DNA of 64,000 bases from Thalassotalea sp. 42_200_T64 (GCA_002162925.1 MABC01000089.1:62001-126000), one strand, 5' to 3'; positions 48,909-58,674 are shown, numbered from the stretch's first letter. Notes: generated from the sequence alone by a model not told the origin. Program-made: numbers and translations.

Positions 48909-49964
48909 TCATTGCACCTTCATTTTTTGACCCGTTTGACTGCTTTGTTGAGCTAATTCAATTAATTTTATGGTTAATAACGCATCTTCTGCGCTCACGG
49001 GAACAGGCTCGCCGTCATTGATCGCGGTTGCCAATTGATGGAAAAAATGTTGATAGCCGCCACGCTCGGTCACCACAACTTCTGCTGAATTCTTCGCCAG
49101 ACTATCATCTCGGTAGATGTGCCCGTAGTCTTGTACTGCTTCGTCTGCCCAATGGTCATGGTCAGGAAGAATACCTGCCCGTAGACGATCTTCCTGCGGA
49201 TCTAACCCATGTTTAACATAATTTCCGCAATCGCCCTGTAATTGAAATCTTAGGTTAACACTGGCGCAAAACAGGCTGGCATGTAATACCACCAGTTTAT
49301 CCGGGTAAAATAAAACTAAATGAACAAGGTCGGTGATCGCTGAGTTGTCACGTAATGCCACACATTGAGCAGTAATGGCTGTTGGTTTACCAAAAAGTTG
49401 CAATGCCTGATCGATCATATGTGGCGCTAAATCATAAAGGATGCCGCCGCCATCAACGGCCGTTTCACGCCAACGTTGTCGGACCTGAGGACGAAAACGA
49501 TCAAAATGTGATTCATAATAACGAATATGGCCCAGTGATTTTTGATTGATCAGCTTTTTGACTGTCAGGAAATCACCATCCCAACGACGGTTGTGATAAA
49601 CCGTTAATACTTTTTGTTTTTGCTGCGCTAAAGCGATCAGCTGTTCGCCATCGCTGACCCGGGTAACAATGGGTTTTTCCAGCACCACATGTTTATTATT
49701 GAGCAAGGCTAATTTTGCCAGCTGAAAATGCACATCGTTCGGTGCGGTAATGATCACCACTTCGGCATCACAGTCTTTCAGCATTTGCTCGGCGCTGTCA
49801 TAAACCTCGACGCCCGGATGATCCTGGTTGATTTGCGCCCGTTGAGAACTGCTGATTGCGCTGAACTGAAATTCAGCCAATGTGGTGATAAATGGAATAT
49901 GGAAGGTTTTTGCGGAAAAGCCATAACCCACTATGGCGGCTTTTATACAATTGTCAGCTGTCAT
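48909..49964 (-). CDS. Gfo/Idh/MocA family NAD(P)-dependent oxidoreductase
   Basis: A 351-residue enzyme with an N-terminal Rossmann domain (AAIVGYGFSAKTFH at residues 9-22, then VLEKPIV near 94 with the catalytic Lys of the EKP motif). The C-terminal substrate domain carries GGGILYDLAPHMIDQAL near 172. Such enzymes oxidise or reduce sugars, inositols and related compounds. It is the most distal gene of the minus-strand receptor/halogenase cluster, 98 bases beyond the DUF6445-like gene. A sugar substrate would suit the sugar porter in the same locus, but this is inference. Confidence 0.88.
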   Translation of the reverse strand: MTADNCIKAAIVGYGFSAKTFHIPFITTLAEFQFSAISSSQRAQINQDHPGVEVYDSAEQMLKDCDAEVVIITAPNDVHFQLAKLALLNNKHVVLEKPIVTRVSDGEQLIALAQQKQKVLTVYHNRRWDGDFLTVKKLINQKSLGHIRYYESHFDRFRPQVRQRWRETAVDGGGILYDLAPHMIDQALQLFGKPTAITAQCVALRDNSAITDLVHLVLFYPDKLVVLHASLFCASVNLRFQLQGDCGNYVKHGLDPQEDRLRAGILPDHDHWADEAVQDYGHIYRDDSLAKNSAEVVVTERGGYQHFFHQLATAINDGEPVPVSAEDALLTIKLIELAQQSSQTGQKMKVQ

Positions 49965-50062
49965 TTAGTTTGTTCTCCATCGGGGTTATCGCAGATGAGC
50001 AACTCAATATCAAACATGATGTATGGTAAAATCGCATTTAGTCAGTATTTAAACTTCTGACA

Positions 50063-50782
50063 CTAGCTAACTAGGACAAAGCTACTGATAGTCAAACGTC
50101 CTTGTCTGGGATCACTTAATAACCCCAATTCAGGTTGAATATTGCCAGAATGCAGGGCGTTACTAGGATATATTATTGCTCGATTCATCCGTGCTGCAAC
50201 TGAATGTATTTGGCTAAATAAAGCCGTATCCCCATCAATATATTTGGGATTTTCATGCAACCTTGCAGCGATTGCTTGTTGTTTGAGTTGCACACGATAA
50301 AGTGAAAGTCGCTCGGGTGAAATTCGCTCAAAACCGCTCGCTTTGTGACGATATATAGATGTTCCGCCATGTTCCGCGTCACACAGATAGTGCACCATGG
50401 CAAATTGATTTTCAGCTGGCGTATCAAAATGTGGCAGCATTTGAATAGGCCTTAACTGCTCAGGAACGGTGGTGGAAATGGAAAACGCAGACATGATGAC
50501 ATCTGCTTGCTTGGCTTTTGTGAGTCCAAATGAGGCAGTAAATAACGGCAATAATTGAGTAATTTTATCGATATAACTTAACGGTGCTTTTCTACGTACG
50601 CCAGGATAATAATCACTATTTTGCTGCTGATATTCATTCTCTGCTGACTGTGTGGAACACGCTAAATCAACCAGCTGCTCTGGCTTAAGCACTAAATTAT
50701 CTATCACCAAAACAGGGATATGATCATTGCCAACAATGGTCAGTGTTGTTTGCATCTCACTGTTTAGCTCAATAGTGCTCAT
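50063..50782 (-). CDS. DUF6445-like protein, putative Fe(II)/2-oxoglutarate-type fold
   Basis: A 239-residue soluble protein without signal peptide. It contains an HxD pair in MLPHFDTP near residue 117 and a later NALHSGNI near residue 207 followed by an Arg. This spacing recalls the HxD...H...R facial triad of Fe(II)/2-oxoglutarate dioxygenases. I associate this sequence type with DUF6445, a family often found beside SapC and tryptophan-halogenase-like genes in TonB-receptor loci. The biochemical activity is unknown. It lies 1 base after the SapC gene, so it is in the same operon. Confidence 0.72.
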   Translation of the reverse strand: MSTIELNSEMQTTLTIVGNDHIPVLVIDNLVLKPEQLVDLACSTQSAENEYQQQNSDYYPGVRRKAPLSYIDKITQLLPLFTASFGLTKAKQADVIMSAFSISTTVPEQLRPIQMLPHFDTPAENQFAMVHYLCDAEHGGTSIYRHKASGFERISPERLSLYRVQLKQQAIAARLHENPKYIDGDTALFSQIHSVAARMNRAIIYPSNALHSGNIQPELGLLSDPRQGRLTISSFVLVS

Positions 50783-50783
50783 G

Positions 50784-51527
50784 TTACCCGACTAAACTTG
50801 CATTTTTACGCTCGATCAACGCGTAAATTTGGCCAAGAGAAGTGATCATTGTATAAATAGGTTGCAATAAATTCTTTTGATGTAGCATTACAATTTGCTC
50901 ATTTGACAAGGCTGCTAACTTTTCTTGATTAATGCTATAAAGCCCATTTAAGCGAGTACTTTGTTCATTAACAAAGGTAATTTCTAGCGATAACGGTTGT
51001 AATAAGTCGAGCTCTTTAAGCGCAGTAATCAATTTATTATTATCAATTTCACCTTGCAATAATTGCCCTAAGCATTGCTTTGCATGCTGAAAATATTGGC
51101 TATCTTCTCCTGCCTCAGTGAATAATGTTTGATACTCACTTTGAGAAGCTGCAGTAACTTTCGCGATTGTTGGGCTTTCAACATCGATACAGACGACAAA
51201 ATCACCGCTATTTTTCGATGTATCATCAACCGAATCGCCAATAAAAAATGGTTGTCGTTGAATTTGTAAGGGCAAATAGACACCTCGCCATTGACCATTT
51301 TGCCAAAATAAATTTTCATCAGCTTCAAAACCAAACATAGCGGTACAAACAAATTCTCCGGTGTCGCCGTTTTTGGTTAAGACAATAGGGTATTGCACCG
51401 CTAAATTAGTAAATTCAGCAACAACCGCCGGTATTAGGTTTAGCTCAGCACCGTGCAGTTCAGCTTTCGCTGGATTAATTCTTAAGTTTTTATGTACGTT
51501 GTGGTCAATCGCGACTAACTTTGCCAT
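50784..51527 (-). CDS. SapC family protein
   Basis: A 247-residue protein with the SapC pattern. LRINPAKAELHGAELNLIPAVVAEF lies at residues 15-39, followed by YPIVLTKNGDTGEFVCTAMFGF and a tandem pair of small domains. SapC was named after a Campylobacter S-layer-locus protein; its activity is undetermined. It has no signal peptide. It lies between the halogenase-family gene (57-bp gap) and the DUF6445-like gene (1-bp gap). Confidence 0.85.
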   Translation of the reverse strand: MAKLVAIDHNVHKNLRINPAKAELHGAELNLIPAVVAEFTNLAVQYPIVLTKNGDTGEFVCTAMFGFEADENLFWQNGQWRGVYLPLQIQRQPFFIGDSVDDTSKNSGDFVVCIDVESPTIAKVTAASQSEYQTLFTEAGEDSQYFQHAKQCLGQLLQGEIDNNKLITALKELDLLQPLSLEITFVNEQSTRLNGLYSINQEKLAALSNEQIVMLHQKNLLQPIYTMITSLGQIYALIERKNASLVG

Positions 51528-51584
51528 GTTTATGTTCTCTATATTCTTTAATCTTAACTTTGCTAAGACGATAAGTCTGCTGAT

Positions 51585-53159
51585 TTAAATCGTGTTAAAA
51601 CCATACTGGCGAATTTTATCAAGCAACTCTCTATTCGTGGGTAATAATGCACTAGCCTGTTGGACCATTTTTTTATTTTTAGCGAACTGCTGCTCGGCAT
51701 AGTGCCAATCATTTAACACATGGGCTGAATGGCTATAGTCACTCTCAAAACCCATTCCATAAAGTACATACTGATAACTCGCTGCCGGAAAGACTTCATT
51801 ATTACTGGTAAAATCAAGATCGGCAGGAGAACGATATTTCCACAGCTGCATTAAATCCTGCAAACTTTCAGGTATGCTCTTAGGATCACGATTATCGGTC
51901 CAAAACGCGTTGTCAGAGCGTTTACTTAAGATGTAATGCAACTTAAGAAAATCGATGATCCTATCCCAACGATATAAGAACGTTTCGTTAAAACGTTTCG
52001 CCACGATATCCATAACATCTCGCGTAGCGGGTAATTGTTCACTGATCATCTGTGCTGACAATTCCACTAACACTAAAGCTGAAGCCTCTAGCGGTTCTAA
52101 AAATCCGGCCGACAAACCCACGGCAACACAATTATGTTGCCAAAATTTTTCCCTGTGACCACTGACGAACGGGATCTTTCTCACCGTTAATGAGTCAAAC
52201 TGTTCACCAACATATTGTGCTAAGACCGCTCTGGCTTGCTCTTCACTACTATGTTTACTCGAATATACATAACCAACACCTCTTCGATGTTGTAGACCTA
52301 TATCCCATATCCAACCAGCTTCTTGTCCAGTGGAAATCGTATGAGAGGCAATTGGGCTATTTTCGTTGTCATAGGGTACTTGCACGGCCAAAGCGGTATC
52401 GATAAACAACACATCGTCACAAGATTTAAATGGTACTTGATAATGTTTGCCAAGCAACAATGACGAAAATCCGCTGCAATCAACAAATAAATCTCCTGCT
52501 ATATCACCATTCTCTTTGGTAGCAACTGAGGCTATGTCTTCATTCGGTAACGTATTGACCGCAACAACATCGTCAAGAATATGTGTTACCCCAAGATTTT
52601 CAGTGCAGTGCTTTTGCAATAACACCGCGAATTTACCCGAATCTAAGTGATAAGCGTAATTAGCTACCGCGCCAAACTCAGCCGTTCTTATGGTTTTTGG
52701 GGCCAGACCTTGTTCACATATCGCTTCCTGGAAACAAACGTCTTGAGAAAACGAATTTTTATTGTCATCCGCTTTATTTAACCAATAAGCCGCAATATCA
52801 CCTTGGGTGAAACCTTGTGGCAACACTAATGGGTGGTAATAAAAATCGTCTTCACTACCATCAACCCACTTTGCAAATCTAGCGCCTTGCTTGAAGCTTG
52901 CGTTACATTCACGAATAAAGTCTGTTTCGCTGATGCCTAATGCGATTAAGGTACTGCGCATGGTTGGCCAAGTGCCTTCACCAACACCTATGATGGGAAC
53001 GTTTGGTGATTCAACTAAAATGACATTCAGTCCTGTGTCGGTGTTACTTTTATGATGTGCGGCTAAACGTCCGGCGGTAAGCCAGCCAGCAGTACCACCA
53101 CCAACCACAACCACTGTTTTTGTTGTTTTATTTTGTTGGTTCATCTTCTCATCACTCAT
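51585..53159 (-). CDS. Flavin-dependent tryptophan halogenase family protein
   Basis: An FAD enzyme of 524 residues counted from ATG 53159, chosen because AAAGGTGG precedes it; GTG 53171 is an alternative. The FAD site is VVVGGGTAGWLTAGRLA at residues 17-33. Lys90 in NASFKQGARF corresponds to the catalytic Lys of PrnA/RebH halogenases, and Glu in GFLEPLEAS to their catalytic Glu. The usual WxWxIP motif is changed to WIWDIG, and the Ser after the catalytic Glu is Ala. Relatives encoded next to TonB receptors include brominating enzymes such as BrvH, so halogenation is possible but the substrate is unknown. A flavin reductase partner is not in this cluster. Confidence 0.85.
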   Translation of the reverse strand: MSDEKMNQQNKTTKTVVVVGGGTAGWLTAGRLAAHHKSNTDTGLNVILVESPNVPIIGVGEGTWPTMRSTLIALGISETDFIRECNASFKQGARFAKWVDGSEDDFYYHPLVLPQGFTQGDIAAYWLNKADDNKNSFSQDVCFQEAICEQGLAPKTIRTAEFGAVANYAYHLDSGKFAVLLQKHCTENLGVTHILDDVVAVNTLPNEDIASVATKENGDIAGDLFVDCSGFSSLLLGKHYQVPFKSCDDVLFIDTALAVQVPYDNENSPIASHTISTGQEAGWIWDIGLQHRRGVGYVYSSKHSSEEQARAVLAQYVGEQFDSLTVRKIPFVSGHREKFWQHNCVAVGLSAGFLEPLEASALVLVELSAQMISEQLPATRDVMDIVAKRFNETFLYRWDRIIDFLKLHYILSKRSDNAFWTDNRDPKSIPESLQDLMQLWKYRSPADLDFTSNNEVFPAASYQYVLYGMGFESDYSHSAHVLNDWHYAEQQFAKNKKMVQQASALLPTNRELLDKIRQYGFNTI

Positions 53160-53205
53160 AGACTTAACCACCTTTATTATAAAAACAAGTATTTTTAAAA
53201 CGGAA

Positions 53206-53236
53206 AAGACTTCTACTGAATATCAGTAGAAGTCTT
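53206..53236 (-). terminator. Hairpin between the TonB receptor and halogenase genes
   Basis: A perfect 13-bp stem (AAGACTTCTACTG / CAGTAGAAGTCTT) has a 5-base loop and ends in TCTTTTCC on the minus strand. It sits 24 bases after the receptor stop and upstream of the halogenase-family gene. It probably terminates or attenuates the receptor transcript so that the receptor is made in excess of the enzymes. Confidence 0.75.
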
Positions 53237-53259
53237 ATGCTTGTTAAGCGTTATTGTGA

Positions 53260-56200
53260 TTAGAAACTACCACGAACACCTACCGCAAAACGACGACCGC
53301 TGTCTTCAACTAACAACAGTTGATTAGAGAAACGACCGCGTTTGTGGACATACTCTTCCGTTAAGTTAATCCCTTCAAAGAAAATAGAGATATTTTCGGT
53401 AACATCAAAACTTCCGCTGGCATCCACTTGCGCGTAATCTTCAACAATGGTGACACCATCACCGTTGGATTGTGTCAAAGATTGAACAAAAGTATCACGC
53501 CAGTTATAGGCGATACGAGCCTGGAAAGGACCATTTTCATAGAAACCAACCACGTTATAAGAATCACTTAAACCGGTTAACGCAAATACTTGAGTAATAT
53601 CTGCCGGGTTAAGTTCTGCATCACTATCAACTAAGGTGGCGTTGACGATTAAACCAAAACCACTATCAAAAGTATGTTGCAACGCCAGTTCCCAACCATC
53701 AACAATCGCCGATTCGCTATTGTTTGGTAACGTATTAGTAAATACTGCCGTTTCATCTGCCGCGTCTGGATTATCAACATCATTACCGGTTGAAGGGTCT
53801 GTTAATAAGCTGCCATCAGCTGTCTCAAAAGTAAGATCTTCGGTGGTATTAATAATAAAATTCGCAACATTTTTTCTGAAATAACCAGCAGATAAATAAC
53901 TGGCGTCACCATAGTACCATTCCAATGATAAGTCTAAATTGTCAGACGTAAATGGTTCCAACTCGGGGTTACCTGAATTTGATGTTAAGTTACCACCTTG
54001 ACGGGTGGTACCAATGACAGTTACCGGCGACATGCTATCTAAGGTTGGGCGAGTAATAGTTTGAGACACGGCAAAACGCGCGACTAAATCATCATTGATC
54101 TCTAATTTAACGCTCAAGTTAGGCAAAATCGCTTCATAATCAGAACTTTCTGTGATTGATTCCGCAGGACCAAAACTGGCGAGCATTTCTGTTTTATCGA
54201 GAATAGTCAGTTCTTCTACAGGCTCATCCGTACCCTTAACATCTACGTCGGTTGATTCATAACGGAAACCAGCGCTGGCAGAAAGAGGCATATTCGCCAC
54301 CTCAACTTCAAAATCAAGTTCAACATAGAGCGATAATGTGTCTTCGGTAATTTCAAAGGATTTATTACGTTTTACCGCATCAAAATTCGCTCCTGAAGCT
54401 TGCTCTAAGAAGGCAAAGTTCGCTTCGCCATCGTGTGCTAACCATGATGTTGGCATGCGAGAGCTACCACTGACATCACTTAAAAAGTCACTGCCAGCAT
54501 TAAATACGTATTGTGGTAATCCATCCATATTTGGTGCGTCTGGATAACCACAATACGTACAGTGAATACCAACACCTTCGTTATCCCAACGGTCAAGATT
54601 TTTGGTTTCTGATGAATACATTAGACCAAATTTAATGGCGGCTAATCCCGTATCGGCATCATCAATCCAGGTGTTATCCCAACGGAATTGATCAACACTG
54701 TCTTCAACCGCCCATCCTCGACGTAACATTACGTGGGCACGGCTGTTGGCAGGATCTAAGTGATCAGACACACCAGCAGGGGTAACGCTCGGATCATAAG
54801 CAACACCATCCAGCTCTTGCTGACCGCTATAAATGCCAGCGTTTGCTGTGGCAAATTCACTGGCATAAGGAAGAATATTATCATCAAGCTGGAAACGTAC
54901 GCGGTTAGCATAACCAATAAGTGACAACTGATCGCCACGGCCATTATTGGCATCACGTTCGGCATTGGAATGGCTGAAATCAAATTTCATATTCAGGTTG
55001 TCATTTACTTCCCAATCAAAATTTAAGCCAAACGCACTTGACTCGGTTAAACGATCAAATTTCTTCGCGTGCATATCGGTCGCTAAACCAACTTCCTGGT
55101 ATAAATCAGTCACAGTACCATTGGCATCAACGGTGGGCCCAGCTGCACCATCAAAACCTTCAATATTTGGTGCAGTAAACCAGTGTCCGTATGATGTTGT
55201 ATCGGTTTCTACATCAAAATCAGAATATAAGGCATCAGCAGTAACCACTAAAGTATCAGACGGTGCATATTGGATAACCAAGTTCGCGTTAGTACGAGTA
55301 CGTTCCTCAGTGGTCACTTTATGATCGTAGTTACGTGGTGAAAAGATATTACCGGTATAGGCTTGGCCACTTTCCGTTTGTGGGTTCGGTACCCCCACGT
55401 TTTCTAACCAACCATCCATTTGCGCCTGATTCAACCGTGTTTCACGCTCTTGGTGAGATAGCGCAAACAAGACACCTAAACTGTCATCGTTAAAAGTATT
55501 GCTGATCAGTGCTGATACTTGTGGTGTCGTTTCTTCACTATTTTCGTCGTAAATGCCTTTCACACTGCCCGCAAGTTTGAAACCATTGATTGAAAAAGGG
55601 CGTGCCGTTTTAACATTAACGGTTGAGCCAATACCACCGGATTGCATGGTAGCAGTAGACGTTTTATGCACATCCAAACTTCTGACTAATTCCGAGGCGA
55701 TAGTGTCAAAACTAAAGGCACGACTTTGGTTTTCCGACGCCATTTGACGACCATTAACCAAAACCGTGTTAAATTGAGGACCAAAACCTCGCACGGTGAT
55801 CAATTGACCTTCACCACCGGAGCGGTCAATTGAAACACCGGTAATACGTTGTAAAGATTCTGCTAGGTTGGTATCTGGAAATTTACCAATATCTTCGGCA
55901 GAAATAGAATCTACTACGCCGCCCGCTTCTCGTTTAGCATCCAGCGATCGTCCTAGCGAACCGCGAATTCCCCTGACTTCGATCACTTCTACTTCTTGTT
56001 CTTGCGTTTCTGTTTCCGCACCTGCCGGTAACGTTGCTACGGCACTTAGTACCGCCAATACTGCAGTTGAGACTTTATTTCTTTTGTAATTAGCCATATA
56101 GTTTTCACCCTCATATGTTGGATCTATTAAGATAGATATCTGCCCACTTTCGCTAATTTCAGTTTTAAGGCCCGTATCCTTGAGCATTATCTGGAGTGCG

Positions 56201-56553
56201 TTCAATATTGAATGCTGCCCAGATAATCGATTCGTTTGCTTTCCTTCCACTGTATCGAAAGGAAAAAGCAAAGTAATATCCGCCTGTTCTGCAAAACTGA
56301 TTAGTGACAAGTCGGCTCTTTGTCTGGGAATATTAAACATTATCTTTTCGTTTCGTTGTTCGGCAAAGGCCTCACCCGTGGCGAGGCTAAAAACCAAAAT
56401 TAAAGACACAAAACGTAACTGCAATGCTTGACATTCCGAGCGTATAGTTTTTATTTTTTTTCGCCATACACAGTACAAAGACGACTGATCTTTTGTTTTC
56501 CGCCATACTTTTATTTTACTTTTTGTTAACAAGTTTTTTTTCAGAGTCATCAT
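53260..56553 (-). CDS. TonB-dependent receptor with N-terminal STN signalling domain
   Basis: A 1097-residue outer-membrane transporter. Residues 45-64 look like a signal peptide (LRFVSLILVFSLATGEAFA). An STN (secretin/TonB N-terminal) domain follows at about 70-146, the type that contacts a FecR-like regulator. A second signal-like segment begins at Met153. The plug follows (IEVRGIRGSLGRSLDAKREA near 190), then a 22-strand-type barrel ending RFAVGVRGSF with C-terminal Phe. The plug resembles the Xanthomonas/Caulobacter-type receptor family used for oligosaccharides and similar ligands. ATG 56097 (Met153) could be an independent start. It is divergent from fecI/fecR-like genes. Confidence 0.88.
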   Translation of the reverse strand: MMTLKKNLLTKSKIKVWRKTKDQSSLYCVWRKKIKTIRSECQALQLRFVSLILVFSLATGEAFAEQRNEKIMFNIPRQRADLSLISFAEQADITLLFPFDTVEGKQTNRLSGQHSILNALQIMLKDTGLKTEISESGQISILIDPTYEGENYMANYKRNKVSTAVLAVLSAVATLPAGAETETQEQEVEVIEVRGIRGSLGRSLDAKREAGGVVDSISAEDIGKFPDTNLAESLQRITGVSIDRSGGEGQLITVRGFGPQFNTVLVNGRQMASENQSRAFSFDTIASELVRSLDVHKTSTATMQSGGIGSTVNVKTARPFSINGFKLAGSVKGIYDENSEETTPQVSALISNTFNDDSLGVLFALSHQERETRLNQAQMDGWLENVGVPNPQTESGQAYTGNIFSPRNYDHKVTTEERTRTNANLVIQYAPSDTLVVTADALYSDFDVETDTTSYGHWFTAPNIEGFDGAAGPTVDANGTVTDLYQEVGLATDMHAKKFDRLTESSAFGLNFDWEVNDNLNMKFDFSHSNAERDANNGRGDQLSLIGYANRVRFQLDDNILPYASEFATANAGIYSGQQELDGVAYDPSVTPAGVSDHLDPANSRAHVMLRRGWAVEDSVDQFRWDNTWIDDADTGLAAIKFGLMYSSETKNLDRWDNEGVGIHCTYCGYPDAPNMDGLPQYVFNAGSDFLSDVSGSSRMPTSWLAHDGEANFAFLEQASGANFDAVKRNKSFEITEDTLSLYVELDFEVEVANMPLSASAGFRYESTDVDVKGTDEPVEELTILDKTEMLASFGPAESITESSDYEAILPNLSVKLEINDDLVARFAVSQTITRPTLDSMSPVTVIGTTRQGGNLTSNSGNPELEPFTSDNLDLSLEWYYGDASYLSAGYFRKNVANFIINTTEDLTFETADGSLLTDPSTGNDVDNPDAADETAVFTNTLPNNSESAIVDGWELALQHTFDSGFGLIVNATLVDSDAELNPADITQVFALTGLSDSYNVVGFYENGPFQARIAYNWRDTFVQSLTQSNGDGVTIVEDYAQVDASGSFDVTENISIFFEGINLTEEYVHKRGRFSNQLLLVEDSGRRFAVGVRGSF

Positions 56554-56931
56554 GGGTAATAATTTATCAATACCTTTTATGTTTTATGTTCAGTATTTGA
56601 GTCTATAAATAAAAATATTATGTATCAGTTGGTTAGTGTGATTCTTTGTCGGATATTGTATGTTGTTTACATATAAATAAACAGCTATTCACTAGGAATT
56701 AACAAATTACTTTATTATATATGCAGTATAGATTACAAGCTTTAACCCTCAAGGCAATTCGTCACCTTCGAATAAAATTTCTACTATATTTAAAATGGGT
56801 TGCATTCGATAAATTTAAATTAAATTTTAATGGCGGATTTTTATGGTTCAATCGTCTTATTAATATTCGCAAAAATGTAAATAGAATTTGAGCGGTGCAA
56901 TCTTATGATGAAATCTTATGAGTGATACATA
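56554..56931. other. Divergent promoter region between the TonB receptor and fecI-like genes
   Basis: About 378 very AT-rich bases with no gene. It must carry the promoters of the receptor (minus) and the sigma factor operon (plus). A direct repeat ATCTTATGA occurs twice at about 56901-56921, 11 bases before the sigma start. No known operator was identified. Confidence 0.5.
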
Positions 56932-57504
56932 ATGTCAAACGATAAATTATTTTATAAAGTCTATTTAGCCTCGAGAAATGGCATATCGAGGTTAGTCGCG
57001 AGAATTGTACCGCCACATGAAATTGAAGACATAGTGCAAGAAACTTATGTGCGGATCTGTCAAATAGAGAAGAAAGACAATATTACTTCACCAAAGTGTT
57101 TCATGTATAAAACTGCACGTAATTTGGCATTGGATTATCAAAAACAAGCAAATGTTAGATTGGTAGATGGCATTGAAAACATGGAAGCCTTTGAGCACTT
57201 GTTATCAAAACCTCATAAAGATGAAATGTATGAAAATGCTGTAACCGACAGTGAATTTTCTCACTTTTGTGAAGCGGTCAGACAGTTACCTCTGCAGTGT
57301 CGTAGAGTCTTCGTGTTAAAAAAAGTTTATGGTTATACGCAGCGTGAAATTGCTGCACAATTGAGTATTAGTGAAAGTACAGTGGAAAAACATATATCAA
57401 CAGGCATGAAGCGTTGCACACTTTTTATGCGAAAATCAAAAAATAGTGCTAACGATAACAAATCTACATCTGCGCAAATTGTTGCAGGAGGCAACTATGA
57501 GTAA
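56932..57504 (+). CDS. FecI-type ECF sigma factor
   Basis: A 190-residue sigma factor. Region 2 is at about residues 12-80 (VPPHEIEDIVQETYVRIC, then SPKCFMYKTARNLALDYQKQ). Region 4 is at about 112-165 (LPLQCRRVFVLKKVYGYTQREIAAQLSISESTVEKHI), the FecI subfamily pattern. Such factors are released by FecR-type partners when a TonB receptor binds its ligand. The fecR-like gene overlaps it by 8 bases, and the divergent receptor carries the STN domain needed for signalling. The signal is more likely a carbon source than iron-citrate, judging from neighbours. Confidence 0.92.
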   Translation: MSNDKLFYKVYLASRNGISRLVARIVPPHEIEDIVQETYVRICQIEKKDNITSPKCFMYKTARNLALDYQKQANVRLVDGIENMEAFEHLLSKPHKDEMYENAVTDSEFSHFCEAVRQLPLQCRRVFVLKKVYGYTQREIAAQLSISESTVEKHISTGMKRCTLFMRKSKNSANDNKSTSAQIVAGGNYE

Positions 57505-58603
57505 TATTCATCAAATCAATGTTAATGCAAAAAATAGACAAGGCAGTACTATTACAGATGACAAGCGCTTAGATGAAGCGAGTGATTGGATAGCTAAACT
57601 TGAGCGAGGCCTGAATCAAGACGAAAAATCGTCACTGCAAGCATGGATGGCACTATCAGAAAAACATACTGAAGTATTATTTGAAGTAGCTCAAATATGG
57701 GACAAAATGGACGACCTCAGACGTTTATCTGACTTGTTTCCGCAAACTTCAGGCAATCAGAAAAAATTACCAACATGGTTAGGGGCAATGGCCGCTTCGG
57801 TTATTTTTGCAATAACCATTGGTTTATATCACGGTGGCTTTCATTTTTCATTGTTTGGACAAGCAGAGCAGTCAGCTGTAGTTGCCAAGCAAATGGATTA
57901 TCAAACGGATATTGGTGAGAGAAAGACCATCAATTTACCTGATAACAGTAAAATCGTATTAAATACCAACAGTTTTGTGCAAATAACATATACCGCAACG
58001 GCAAGAGTCATAGACCTACAACGTGGTGAAATTCATATCGATGTTGCCCATGATAAATCACGGCCATTAAGTGTTATTGCCAGGGGTAAAGTGATTCAAG
58101 CCGTTGGCACCGCTTTTAATGTTCAAGTACGTAACGAGCTGGTAGAGCTTATTGTTACGGATGGCAAGGTGTTAGTTGCAGAAAAGAAACCGCAACTTAC
58201 CACAACTGACATGAACATTATTGATATAGAACAGATGGCAAAACGGCTACCACAAAATTCAATGACGATTTCTAAAGGTGAAAAAGTGGACTTAGACCTT
58301 ACTGGCAAGGTGATTGAAAAAGTAATCAAGGTTGATGCTATTGAAGTGGCAGCAAGCTTATCATGGCGCCAAGGCAATCTAATATTCCGAGGAGAATCAT
58401 TAGCCGAGGCAATGGCAGAGATCAGTCGCTACACCGATATCGAGTTTGAATTATCCGATGATGAAATGCTTAACAAAGTACAAGTTGCTGGCGTGTTTAA
58501 AACCGGAGATGTTAAAGGCTTGCTTGAAGTATTAAGAAATAATTTCAACATCAGTTACGAAAAAATTGGCAGTGATAGGATCATGTTGAAATACGCTGGC
58601 TAA
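57497..58603 (+). CDS. FecR-type transmembrane anti-sigma regulator
   Basis: A 368-residue regulator from ATG 57497, preceded by GGAGG. The cytoplasmic anti-sigma segment (about residues 20-75, with ASDWIAKLERGLNQDEKSSLQAW) is followed by a TM helix at about 94-113. The periplasmic FecR domain (about 140-235) contains LPDNSKIVLNTNSFVQI and VGTAFNVQV. The C-terminal STN-like module (about 295-365) contains LAEAMAEISRYTDIEFEL. FecR relays receptor occupancy to FecI. The overlap with fecI supports a stoichiometric pair. Confidence 0.93.
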   Translation: MSNIHQINVNAKNRQGSTITDDKRLDEASDWIAKLERGLNQDEKSSLQAWMALSEKHTEVLFEVAQIWDKMDDLRRLSDLFPQTSGNQKKLPTWLGAMAASVIFAITIGLYHGGFHFSLFGQAEQSAVVAKQMDYQTDIGERKTINLPDNSKIVLNTNSFVQITYTATARVIDLQRGEIHIDVAHDKSRPLSVIARGKVIQAVGTAFNVQVRNELVELIVTDGKVLVAEKKPQLTTTDMNIIDIEQMAKRLPQNSMTISKGEKVDLDLTGKVIEKVIKVDAIEVAASLSWRQGNLIFRGESLAEAMAEISRYTDIEFELSDDEMLNKVQVAGVFKTGDVKGLLEVLRNNFNISYEKIGSDRIMLKYAG

Positions 58604-58642
58604 TTGCCAAAGAGATTTTCTTTGTTAGTCGGTAAAATTCGA

Positions 58643-58674
58643 CGCCCCATGGCGGAAAACCATGGGCTTTTTTT
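58643..58674 (+). terminator. Rho-independent terminator after the fecR-like gene
   Basis: A GC-rich stem around CCCATGG / CCATGGG has a short loop and is followed by a run of seven T residues, about 40 bases beyond the fecR-like stop. It separates the regulatory pair from the MFS transporter gene. Confidence 0.88.

Noticed and set aside
56932-58603. Iron-citrate uptake regulation (true fecIR)
   Set aside because: The receptor resembles carbohydrate-type TonB receptors and the neighbours are a sugar porter and a Gfo/Idh enzyme; no Fur-like box or ferric-citrate transport genes were seen.
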